From: Nanobdellota archaeon
GTDB taxonomy: Archaea; Nanobdellota; Nanobdellia; Pacearchaeales; GW2011-AR1
Reading direction: 5' to 3'
Length of the DNA: 11,906 bases
NCBI GenBank assembly: GCA_018901375.1
Contig: JAHIEP010000110.1
Location: 1-11,906, forward strand
Shown: piece after piece, positions 7,101 to 11,906 of the stretch
Layout of the letters: each line of letters begins with the position of its first letter
Numbering within the stretch: position 1 is the stretch's first letter
Made by a program: the position numbers and the translations under genes
The notes under the pieces: generated by a model
What the model was told of the DNA's origin: nothing
Seen by the model: the letters and a program-made list of their open reading frames with translations, nothing else
Database searches by the model: none

Positions 7101-7600
7101 TTTCTGATAGATTAAAGATAGGAGAGGTTGAACCATTTGTTGGGGCTGGGTTTACGCATGATACTAAAAATATTAATTTTGGAAATAATAATGGGGCGTA
7201 TAAGGTTTTACCGACGATGAAAGAGAAAGTTGCGGCGCAGATGGAGTTGGTCGGGAAGATTCGGGCGGTTGATGAGGACGATGTTGCTCGGTTGGTTTTG
7301 GAGAGGCATTTTATTCGGGATATTTGTGGGAATTTGAGGAAGTTTGCGAGGCAGCAGTTTAGGTGTTCGAAGTGTAATGAAAAATTTCGGCGGCCGCCGT
7401 TGAAGGGAAGTTGTACGAAGTGTGATGGCAAGATTATTTTTACAATTAGTGAGGGGTCGATTAAGAAGTATTTGGAGCCGGCGATGGAGTTGACACGAGA
7501 TTATAATATTTCGAGTTATACGAAGGAGGCGATGGAATTGACGCAGGATTATATTGAGTCGATATTTGGGAAGGGGGAAAAACAAGAAAAACTTCTTTGA
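4118..7600 (+). CDS. polC: DNA polymerase D large (catalytic) subunit DP2
   Basis: This 1160-residue protein is the polymerising subunit of PolD, with a two-barrel catalytic core related to RNA polymerase rather than to other DNA polymerases. Family features are 'ASPIEGY...YFVVKFSGPIRSAGTTS' (124-165), 'HPSRSGGFRFRYGRGRTSG' (326-344) and a cysteine-rich zinc region (C657, C659, C668, C671, C681, C684, C692). The catalytic loop is 'RRDCDGDECAVMMLMD' with D907 and D909, and 'SHRGGSQDAPLVLN' follows (930-943). A C-terminal zinc finger uses C1083, C1086, C1099 and C1102. Relative to the remembered NCDGDED motif, the flanking residues are Asp905 and Cys911. The start at 4118 overlaps DP1 (ATGCATAA). 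Three heptanucleotide arrays and one 21-bp duplication lie in frame without breaking it. The C-terminus ends QEKLL with no complete PCNA-binding QxxLxxFF motif. No intein is seen. Confidence 0.97.
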   Translation: MHKWDSEEYFDDLKISVDKEYEVAERARVLGLDLVDRVEVPLAMTMAEKSVALVATVYPKLPVEKISERMLELEERYGCLDATVSFVIAREIAEEKFCKFKDKLEAIDMGIRVGFSYMTLGVVASPIEGYTGLEVQKLDNRGQKLDKGYFVVKFSGPIRSAGTTSVCVCLMMIDYLREHFGYAKYDANEKEVSRYVTENTDFHERVANLQYFPTEEEMRFLAERLPIQIDGEPTESKEVSNYRDLSRVGTNFIRGGMCLAFSEGLAQKAGKALGRLKSCKENGLICTGFDWLEEYVILHRKRRSGFENVEATYIKDLVAGRPVYGHPSRSGGFRFRYGRGRTSGFSAVSIHPATMGATNGFLSNGTQLKLEKPSKGCIVTSCDSIDGPIVKLKDGSVRKLDDYKEAKKLYGEIEEIIYLGDILFPLGDVIDRNADLPIPGYVSEWWGAEVAVSGVRCPVSGEIDLDKAIEISREKKVPLHPKFIFYWSQISSEEFVELIKWLNGSVWRGGKLVLFWGREVREKFAKGKRGLELLGVEHEIVLDNVVIDGDARALLINLGKGEMYNGEVLEIRQSVVGSRQSVGVLEIVNEMCEFVVKDKAGSFIGARMGRPEKAKLRVLTGSPNSLFPVSDQGGRLRSVQEAVKVGFVKGDFPIYRCKCGSEGIYSVCDKCGKKQKRLQFCRECREVKDGSCKLHKGCFDYSNRKVDIGSVYSGAIKRLGFEEYEVPPMVKGIRKMSSDGRDVENLAKGILRAKFNLSVNKDGTVRYDGTEIPLTHFKPKEIRTSVSRLLELGYDKDIYGEDLVGDEQILELRPHDVVLPSCPVTGDEKADDVFFNIANFIDEELERFYKLPRYYNLKLKEDLVGRLVVCMAPHNCAGVIGRIVGFSDMQGIVASPYMHAAMRRDCDGDECAVMMLMDVLINFSRKFLPSHRGGSQDAPLVLNARIRAGEVDDQILFLETCDKYSLEFYKMAENAEHSSAVGCRLSVVGKGVELVSDRLKIGEVEPFVGAGFTHDTKNINFGNNNGAYKVLPTMKEKVAAQMELVGKIRAVDEDDVARLVLERHFIRDICGNLRKFARQQFRCSKCNEKFRRPPLKGSCTKCDGKIIFTISEGSIKKYLEPAMELTRDYNISSYTKEAMELTQDYIESIFGKGEKQEKLL
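4523..4557 (+). repeat. In-frame 21-bp duplication within DP2
   Basis: CAGAAATTAGACAA occurs at 4523-4536 and 4544-4557, a 21-bp period that repeats seven residues (QKLDNRG then QKLDKG). It falls between the conserved 'ASPIEG' and 'SGPIRSAG' motifs, so it extends a loop. Just before it is a short inverted repeat GGACT-AGA-AGTCC (4511-4523). Confidence 0.75.
5469..5501 (+). repeat. Heptanucleotide tandem array 1 in DP2
   Basis: About 4.7 perfect copies of GTGTCCG. It encodes V-S-G-V-R-C-P-V-S-G (residues 452-461) in frame. Confidence 0.9.
5831..5861 (+). repeat. Heptanucleotide tandem array 2 in DP2
   Basis: About 4.4 copies of CAGTCGG, one of them TAGTCGG. It encodes R-Q-S-V-V-G-S-R-Q-S (residues 572-581) in frame. 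Confidence 0.9.
7052..7083 (+). repeat. Heptanucleotide tandem array 3 in DP2
   Basis: About 4.5 copies of CTGTCGG, the last degenerate (TTGTAGG). It encodes S-A-V-G-C-R-L-S-V-V (residues 979-988) in frame, some 70 residues after the catalytic aspartates. Confidence 0.9.
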
Positions 7601-7615
7601 AGTTTTTCTTGTTTT
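7579..7615 (+). terminator. Perfect 17-bp hairpin across the DP2 stop codon
   Basis: AAAACAAGAAAAACTTC (7579-7595) and its exact reverse complement (7599-7615) are separated by three T residues, the last of which begins the TGA stop. The right arm is T-rich, so the structure may end the polD transcript on its own U-tracts. It could also protect the 3' end. Confidence 0.55.
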
Positions 7616-7658
7616 AGTGTGTTAGGGTTTTAGTGTGTTAGGGTTTTAGTGCTTTAGT
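7611..7658 (+). repeat. 16-bp tandem repeat after polD
   Basis: GTTTTAGTGTGTTAGG occurs at 7611-7626 and 7627-7642, with a degenerate third copy at 7643-7658. Each unit is itself two related 8-mers (GTTTTAGT and GTGTTAGG). It begins inside the right arm of the hairpin. Confidence 0.8.
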
Positions 7659-7659
7659 G

Positions 7660-7706
7660 TTCCATAAGAAATTGCACTATCTGCGGACGGCGCATTTCTT
7701 ATGGAA
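7660..7706. repeat. 13-bp perfect inverted repeat with 21-bp spacer
   Basis: TTCCATAAGAAAT (7660-7672) is repeated inverted at 7694-7706 around a more G+C-rich 21-bp spacer. The arms contain TTCCATAAGAA, identical to the start of the ORB-like site at 1235. It may be a protein-binding site, a hairpin RNA, or the trace of a small mobile element; nothing in it encodes a protein. The rest of the gap to 7803 holds only the next promoter. Confidence 0.75.
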
Positions 7707-7772
7707 ACTTGTGGGTATTTGATTTTGAATGGGTGAGTAATGGTGGTTTGGCGGAAGGTTTAAGTAGACTGA

Positions 7773-7780
7773 TTTTATAA
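7773..7780 (+). promoter_or_regulatory. TATA box for the toxin-antitoxin operon
   Basis: TTTTATAA is centred about 27 bp before the ATG at 7804, predicting a leaderless mRNA. The region is A/T-rich (7771-7803), and other boxes such as the TTTAAGTA at 7759 are possible. Confidence 0.45.
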
Positions 7781-7803
7781 TTAAAATATATAAAATTTAT
7801 AAA

Positions 7804-8082
7804 ATGGAGTTAGCTATTACAAAAATGTCGGCGAATGGGCAAGTTGTTATTCCTTCTGGGATTAGAGAGGGCTGTAGGATTTCTCCAGCTACGAAGTTTT
7901 TGGTTTTTAGCAAAGGGAGAGATATTTTACTAAAGAGGATTGATGAGAGGAATTTGGAGGAGGATATGGATTTGGTTTTGTCAATTGAAAGGAGTGAAGA
8001 GGATATTAAGAACGGGAAATTTGTTTCTGTTAATAGTGAGGTGAATGTAAATGAAATTGATTTGCTTTTGTTGGGCGAATGA
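7804..8082 (+). CDS. AbrB-family antitoxin and DNA-binding protein
   Basis: A 92-residue protein whose first 46 residues form a SpoVT-AbrB swapped-hairpin domain, with 'ITKMSANGQVVIPSGIREG' (5-23) followed by the beta-rich 'FLVFSKGRDILLKRI'. The acidic, flexible C-terminal half (about 50-92) is the part expected to wrap and block the toxin. The next gene starts on its stop (ATGA, 4-bp overlap), the usual coupling of type II antitoxin and toxin. By family precedent it should bind its own promoter, alone or with the toxin, to repress the operon. The pair sits between the polymerase D and DnaE genes and has its own promoter. The domain is certain; the antitoxin role follows from the neighbour. 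Confidence 0.9.
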   Translation: MELAITKMSANGQVVIPSGIREGCRISPATKFLVFSKGRDILLKRIDERNLEEDMDLVLSIERSEEDIKNGKFVSVNSEVNVNEIDLLLLGE

Positions 8083-8324
8083 AAATTATTTTTTCTGAGG
8101 AGTTTAAGGGGGATTATAAGAAAATTAAAGATAAGAAAATTAGGATTAGGATTTTGAAACAAATTAAAAAGATTGCTCTGCGAGGTGATGTTGGGAAGCC
8201 GTTGGGTAAGGAGTTGAGTGGACATCGGAGTTTGAGGATTAAGCCGTTTAGAATTATTTATAGGGTCGATGGGGACGAAGCTGTTATTTGTTGTTTTGAT
8301 CATCGAAAGCGGGTTTATGATTAG
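8079..8324 (+). CDS. RelE/ParE-family toxin
   Basis: An 81-residue basic protein of the RelE/ParE superfamily, whose members cleave mRNA on the ribosome (RelE type) or poison gyrase (ParE type). The fold is visible as an N-terminal strand 'MKIIFSEEF', a Lys-rich helical hairpin (10-34), and the beta-sheet motif 'LSGHRSLRIKPFRIIYRVD' (47-64). The C-terminal signature 'HRKRVYD' (75-81) fits. Retained Arg53, Arg58, Arg62, His75 and Tyr80 are in positions typical of archaeal RelE-like nucleases, so mRNA cleavage is more likely than gyrase poisoning. It overlaps the antitoxin by 4 bp. The more usual partner of RelE is a RelB-type antitoxin; here it is AbrB-type. It is full-length with no sign of decay. 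Confidence 0.9.
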   Translation: MKIIFSEEFKGDYKKIKDKKIRIRILKQIKKIALRGDVGKPLGKELSGHRSLRIKPFRIIYRVDGDEAVICCFDHRKRVYD

Positions 8325-8357
8325 GAATGTGAAATGGAAAAAGTAAGATAAATCGAA

Positions 8358-8375
8358 TTTATTTTTTTATTTTTT
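8358..8375 (+). terminator. T-rich tract after the toxin gene
   Basis: Runs of seven and six T residues lie about 35 bp after the toxin stop, without a clear hairpin. Archaeal RNA polymerase commonly terminates on such tracts, so this probably ends the toxin-antitoxin transcript before dnaE. Confidence 0.45.
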
Positions 8376-8402
8376 ATGTAACTGAAGAATAGCACGACAA
8401 TT

Positions 8403-8410
8403 AATTTAAA
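8403..8410 (+). promoter_or_regulatory. TATA box for dnaE
   Basis: AATTTAAA is centred about 26 bp before the ATG at 8432, so the mRNA is predicted to be leaderless. An archaeal promoter on a bacterial-type gene argues that it is used by the host. Confidence 0.55.
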
Positions 8411-8431
8411 GGTTTGATATTTTTTGTTTTA

Positions 8432-11400
8432 ATGGGATTTTGTCATTTGCATTTGCATACGGAATATTCATTGTTAGATGGAGCGACGAAGGTTTCGGAA
8501 TTGTTTGATAGGGTTAAGGAGTTGGGACAGGATGCGGTTGCGATTACGGAGCATGGGAATATGGGGGCGGTTATTAAAAAATATCAATTAGCTAAAAAGG
8601 CGGGGGTGAAGTTGATTTTTGGGTTTGAGGCTTATTTGACCGAGGATATAAAGACGAGGAATAAGGACGATAAGAATCATCATTTGATTTTGTTGGCGAA
8701 GAATTTGGAGGGTTATAAGAATTTGATTAGGTTGGTTTCTTTGGCGAATAACGAGGGATTTTATTATCGGGCTAGAATTGATATGGAGAGTTTGAGGAAA
8801 TATTCGGAGGGGGTGATTTGTATGAGTGCGTGTATTGCTAATGATATTGCTCGGGCGGTTGTTAGTGGGGATGAGGAGAAAGCTAGGAAATTGATTGAGG
8901 GGTATGTTGATATTTTTGGGAAGGAAGATTTTTATTTGGAGGTGCAGAAACATGGGATTCCCGAGGAGGAGAGGGTTGTTGATTTTTATAAGAAGGTGAG
9001 TAGGGAGATGGGTTTGAAAATTGTGGCGACTTGTGATTCGCATTTTTTGAGGAAGGAAGATAGTTATGCGCATGAGGTAATGTTGGCGGTTGGGACGAAT
9101 GGGGATATGGATAGCGAGAAGAGGTTTAAGTTTGATGGGGCGGGGTATTGGGTTCACAGCGAGGAGGAAATGAGGGGACTGTTTCCTGATAGTCCAGAGT
9201 TTATTGATTTGAGTTGCGAGATTGCGGAGAGGTGTAATGTTGAGTTGGAGATGGGTGAGTCGATTTTTCCGAATTTTGATTCTCCTGATGGGATGACTCA
9301 CAAGGAGCATTTGTATAAATGGTGCAAGGAAGGGGTTGATAGGATTTATGGAGGGAAGGATAATTATAATGAGGCGATTGAGCGGATGAATTTTGAGTTG
9401 GGTGTTATTGGGAAGATGGGGTTCGAGAGTTATTTTTTGATTGTTGCGGATTTTATTCAGGAGGCGAAGAAATTTTGTCAGGTTGGACCGGGGCGTGGAA
9501 GTGGGGCGGGTTCGATTGTTGCTTATGCTTTGGGTATTACACAGTTGGAGCCTTTGAGTTTGGGTTTGTTGTTTGAGAGGTTTTTGAATCCTGATAGAAT
9601 TTCTTTGCCTGACTTTGATGTTGATTTTGGAGATAAGGATATTGTTTTGGATTATGTTCGGAAGAAATATGGGGCTGAGAAGATTGCGATGATTGGGACT
9701 TTTGGGACGATGTCGGCGAAGGCGGTTTTGAAGGATGTGATGAGAGTGTTTAAAATTCCTTTTAATGAGGCGAATGCGATTACTAAATTGGTTGGTGAGA
9801 AAAGTATTCAGAAAAGTTTGGATAGTAAGCGGGAAGGTAGGCTGACTGACGACGCTGAGAAGCTTAGGAATTTTAAGAGAAAGTATGAGAAAATTTTTGA
9901 AGTTGCGTTGAGGCTTGAGGGTTGTGTTCGGCATAAGGGGGTTCATGCTTGTGGAGTTGTTTGGGGGAAGGAGGCGATAACAGAATATGTTCCGACTTAT
10001 GGAAAGAATGGTGATGTGATTACTCAGGTAGAGGGGCCGGATATTGAGACTTATGGTTTGGTTAAGTTTGATTTTTTGGGGCTTGAGACTTTGAATGTTA
10101 TTAAGAAAGTTTTGGATGTGATTGGAAAAGATAGTGAGTGGTTGGAGAATATTCCGATGGATGACGACGCTGTTTATGAGATGTTGAGGAAGGGAAATAG
10201 TATTGGAGTTTTTCAGGTGGAAAGTGAGGGAATGAGAAAGACTTTGAAATTGGTTCAGCCGACTTGCTTTGATGATATTATTGCTATTGGTGCTTTGTAT
10301 CGTCCGGGTCCAATGCAATATATTCCGGTTTATGCGAATAGAAAACACGGGAGAGATTCTGCAATTTATCCGCATCCTAATGCTGAAAAAATTTTGGCGC
10401 CGACTTATGGGATTATGGTTTATCAGGAACAGGTGATGCAGTTGTCGAGGGTGTTGGCTGGTTTTAGTGCTGGGGATTCGGATGTTTTGAGAAAAGCAAT
10501 TGGGAAAAAGAAGATTGATTTAATGAATAAGATGGAGGTGCAATTCAAGAAAGGGTGTATTGAATTTTCTAAAATGAATAAGAAGAAAGTTGATGAATTG
10601 TGGGATGATATTGTGAAGTTTGCGGAGTATTCTTTTAATAAATCGCATGCGGCGGCGTATGGGCTGATTACTTATAGGACGGCTTATTTGAAGAGGTATT
10701 ATCCTGTTGAATTTTATGCGGCGACGATTTCTTCGGCTATTCGGGACCCGGATAAGTTGGCGTTTTATTTGGAGGCGGCGAGGAGTGAGGGGATACAAAT
10801 TCTTCATCCTTCTATCAACACTTCGAGTGTCGATTTTTCGGTTGAAGAATTGGATGGCTCAGCTTCGCTGGAGGGTGTAGGTGTCAGAAAAAAAGTTATT
10901 CGTGTTGGGTTGTCTGGGGTTAAGAATGTTGGGGAGGAGGCTTTGAAGAAAATTTTGGAGTGTCGGCCGTATTCTTCGTATCAGGATTTTGTGAACAGGG
11001 TTGATTTGTCGAAGGTGAATAAGCGGGTTTGTCATAGTTTGATTTCGGTTGGATGTTTTGATGAGTTGGGGATTAATCGGGCGAGTTTGTTGGCTGTTTA
11101 TGATAAGGTTAGTAAGGATAGTAATTCGGTGGAGAAGCAGATGACTTTGTTTGGAGGGGTAGCTAATAAGGTTGAGTATCCGGATTTGCCAGACATGTCT
11201 TTGAATGAGAGATTGAAATTGGAATGTAGTTTGCTGGGGGTTTGTGTTAGTGGGCATGAGATTGATGCTTATGTCGAGGCTAGTGATTCGGATTTTTGTG
11301 ATTTTAGTTTGTTGAAGGATGATATGGAGGCGGATGTGTTTGGGATTGTGAAACGGTTTTCGAAGATTGTGACTAAGAATGGGGACGATATGGCGTTTAT

Positions 11401-11587
11401 GGATATTGCGAATAAGAGTGGGAGTTTGAAGGTGACGATTTTTCCTCGTGATTATCAGGCTTGTGTTGGGGAGAATGTTTTGAAGGAGGGGGTCGGGGTT
11501 AAGGTTAATGGGCGGTTTAAGGAGAGTGAGGATTTTGGGGATGCGTTTATTGCTAAGTCGGTTTTGGTTTGTGAGGCTACGATTTGA
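8432..11587 (+). CDS. dnaE: Bacterial-type DNA polymerase III alpha subunit (C-family, DnaE)
   Basis: This 1051-residue protein has all DnaE domains in order. The PHP domain (1 to about 275) retains HLHLH (5-9), D16, H41, E66, H84, C134, D202 and H204. The palm carries 'VGPGRGSGAGS' (351-361) and the catalytic triad D394 and D396 in 'LPDFDVDF' plus D547 in 'KFDFLGL'. Next come thumb and fingers with 'RPGPM' (624-628) and 'FNKSHAAAY' (735-743), tandem helix-hairpin-helix (about 825-875), a clamp-binding motif QMTLF (903-907) and an OB fold (about 966-1046). The large C-terminal tau-binding domain of E. coli alpha is absent, hence the shorter length. The ATG at 8432 gives the family's usual start and fits the TATA box; an upstream in-frame TTG at 8414 does not. 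Base composition matches the polD genes, so any transfer from bacteria is old. Confidence 0.97.
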   Translation: MGFCHLHLHTEYSLLDGATKVSELFDRVKELGQDAVAITEHGNMGAVIKKYQLAKKAGVKLIFGFEAYLTEDIKTRNKDDKNHHLILLAKNLEGYKNLIRLVSLANNEGFYYRARIDMESLRKYSEGVICMSACIANDIARAVVSGDEEKARKLIEGYVDIFGKEDFYLEVQKHGIPEEERVVDFYKKVSREMGLKIVATCDSHFLRKEDSYAHEVMLAVGTNGDMDSEKRFKFDGAGYWVHSEEEMRGLFPDSPEFIDLSCEIAERCNVELEMGESIFPNFDSPDGMTHKEHLYKWCKEGVDRIYGGKDNYNEAIERMNFELGVIGKMGFESYFLIVADFIQEAKKFCQVGPGRGSGAGSIVAYALGITQLEPLSLGLLFERFLNPDRISLPDFDVDFGDKDIVLDYVRKKYGAEKIAMIGTFGTMSAKAVLKDVMRVFKIPFNEANAITKLVGEKSIQKSLDSKREGRLTDDAEKLRNFKRKYEKIFEVALRLEGCVRHKGVHACGVVWGKEAITEYVPTYGKNGDVITQVEGPDIETYGLVKFDFLGLETLNVIKKVLDVIGKDSEWLENIPMDDDAVYEMLRKGNSIGVFQVESEGMRKTLKLVQPTCFDDIIAIGALYRPGPMQYIPVYANRKHGRDSAIYPHPNAEKILAPTYGIMVYQEQVMQLSRVLAGFSAGDSDVLRKAIGKKKIDLMNKMEVQFKKGCIEFSKMNKKKVDELWDDIVKFAEYSFNKSHAAAYGLITYRTAYLKRYYPVEFYAATISSAIRDPDKLAFYLEAARSEGIQILHPSINTSSVDFSVEELDGSASLEGVGVRKKVIRVGLSGVKNVGEEALKKILECRPYSSYQDFVNRVDLSKVNKRVCHSLISVGCFDELGINRASLLAVYDKVSKDSNSVEKQMTLFGGVANKVEYPDLPDMSLNERLKLECSLLGVCVSGHEIDAYVEASDSDFCDFSLLKDDMEADVFGIVKRFSKIVTKNGDDMAFMDIANKSGSLKVTIFPRDYQACVGENVLKEGVGVKVNGRFKESEDFGDAFIAKSVLVCEATI

Positions 11588-11650
11588 ATTCTTAGAGAGG
11601 AATTTATAATTATTATTGGTTGAGGCAGACCCTTGTTTGGATTACTGGAT

Positions 11651-11763
11651 TTAGAATTTATTGGAGTGTCTTGTGGTTTGTTTTGATTGTTTTGTTGATG
11701 GGCTTGGCTTAGTGATTTTTTAATCAACGGTACCCTCACTGATTGATTTTAAATTTGGTTGGG
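11651..11763 (+). repeat. 113-bp direct repeat, copy 1
   Basis: This matches 11794-11906 with two differences in 113 bases (11694 and 11725), at a period of 143 bp. In the frame shared with copy 2 it is open back to 11620, a possible TTG start, and closes at TAG 11710-11712, but it has no in-frame ATG at its front. A TATA-like TTTATAAT stands at 11603-11610. The 31 bases between the dnaE stop and 11619 hold nothing else. The repeat's last part carries the promoter for copy 2. Confidence 0.9.
11747..11754 (+). promoter_or_regulatory. TATA-like box within repeat copy 1
   Basis: TTTTAAAT is centred about 27 bp before the ATG at 11778, the same spacing as the leaderless genes of the window. The same element recurs at the end of copy 2 and may drive a further unit beyond the window. 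Confidence 0.4.
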
Positions 11764-11777
11764 GCATGCTAACTTAC

Positions 11778-11855
11778 ATGGATTTTTTTTGGGTTAGAAT
11801 TTATTGGAGTGTCTTGTGGTTTGTTTTGATTGTTTTATTGATGGGCTTGGCTTAG
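11778..11855 (+). CDS. Possible 25-residue membrane peptide in repeat copy 2
   Basis: A 25-codon frame, beginning MDFFWVRIYWSVLWFVLIVL and ending MGLA, is hydrophobic over nearly its whole length with one Arg and one Asp near the start, as in a single membrane helix. The ATG lies at the distance from a TATA-like box that the other genes here show. The only difference between the two copies inside the shared frame (11694 versus 11837) is TTG to TTA, both Leu; the other difference lies after the stop. Against it, the peptide is short, T-rich DNA readily encodes Phe, Leu and Val by chance, and no family is recognised. It could be a type I toxin-like peptide or nothing at all. Confidence 0.3.
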   Translation: MDFFWVRIYWSVLWFVLIVLLMGLA

Positions 11856-11906
11856 TGATTTTTTAATGAACGGTACCCTCACTGATTGATTTTAAATTTG
11901 GTTGGG
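11794..11906 (+). repeat. 113-bp direct repeat, copy 2 (reaches window end)
   Basis: Second copy of the unit at 11651-11763, separated from it by a 30-bp linker that supplies the ATG of the putative peptide. It ends exactly at the window edge, so it may be longer and the array may continue. Confidence 0.9.

Noticed and set aside
4118..7600. Intein in DP2
   Set aside because: Archaeal DP2 genes can carry inteins, but the conserved motifs run on without a splicing-domain-sized insertion and the length is normal.
7611..7658. Telomere-like TTAGGG repeats
   Set aside because: The true unit is 16 bp and TTAGGG occurs only twice within it, in the interior of a circular-type prokaryotic gene cluster.
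8414..8431. Six-residue extension of DnaE from a TTG
   Set aside because: DnaE proteins typically start just before the HLH motif, and the TATA spacing fits the ATG at 8432.
10858..10895. Small hairpin-like insertion in DnaE near residues 809-821
   Set aside because: The local CTCAGC-TTC-GCTGGAG pairing is short and imperfect, and the residues may be normal loop variation before the 'GLSGVKNVG' motif.
11455..11739. 94-codon antisense frame from a GTG over the end of dnaE and repeat copy 1
   Set aside because: Low-complexity Asn/Lys/Gln/Ser content with no conserved motif; most of it is the shadow of dnaE.
11651..11906. CRISPR array
   Set aside because: The repeats are 113 bp with a single 30-bp linker and contain an open frame, unlike short CRISPR repeats, and no cas gene is near.

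Overview
The window is archaeal chromosome around a probable replication origin. The archaeal assignment rests on an Orc1/Cdc6 initiator, both subunits of the archaea-specific D-family DNA polymerase, and TATA boxes about 26 bp upstream of start codons, implying mostly leaderless mRNAs. The combination of small genes, many leaderless promoters and a bacterial-type DnaE would suit a DPANN-type lineage, but that placement is inference; no rRNA or tRNA is present to settle it.

Layout. Left of the origin, three genes run leftward: the N-terminus of a small protein cut by the window edge (1-98), a SecB-like or hypothetical protein (155-559) and a PRC-barrel protein (594-848). Positions 849-1321 have no gene. 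They hold a 58-bp pure A/T tract flanked by G-rich ORB-like sites, inverted on its left and direct on its right, which I read as oriC. Rightward from it run orc1/cdc6 (1322-2536), PolD small subunit DP1 (2626-4125) and large subunit DP2 (4118-7600). DP1 and DP2 overlap by 8 bp and DP2 has a strong Shine-Dalgarno. A 203-bp repeat-rich gap follows, then an AbrB-RelE toxin-antitoxin pair (7804-8324), then a full-length bacterial-type DNA polymerase III alpha subunit, DnaE (8432-11587). The last 320 bp hold two copies of a 113-bp direct repeat that may encode a 25-residue membrane peptide.

All large genes point away from the origin, and the strand to its right is very G-rich and C-poor while the left side is nearly balanced. 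The genes form a replication cluster: initiator, both PolD subunits, and a second, bacterial-type replicative polymerase with its own PHP domain and a bacterial-style clamp-binding motif. The most unusual points are the PolD plus DnaE pairing, three heptanucleotide arrays of about 32 bp inside the DP2 reading frame, a 13-codon leader ORF ending one base before DP1, and sharing of an ORB half-site between the origin and an inverted repeat behind polD.
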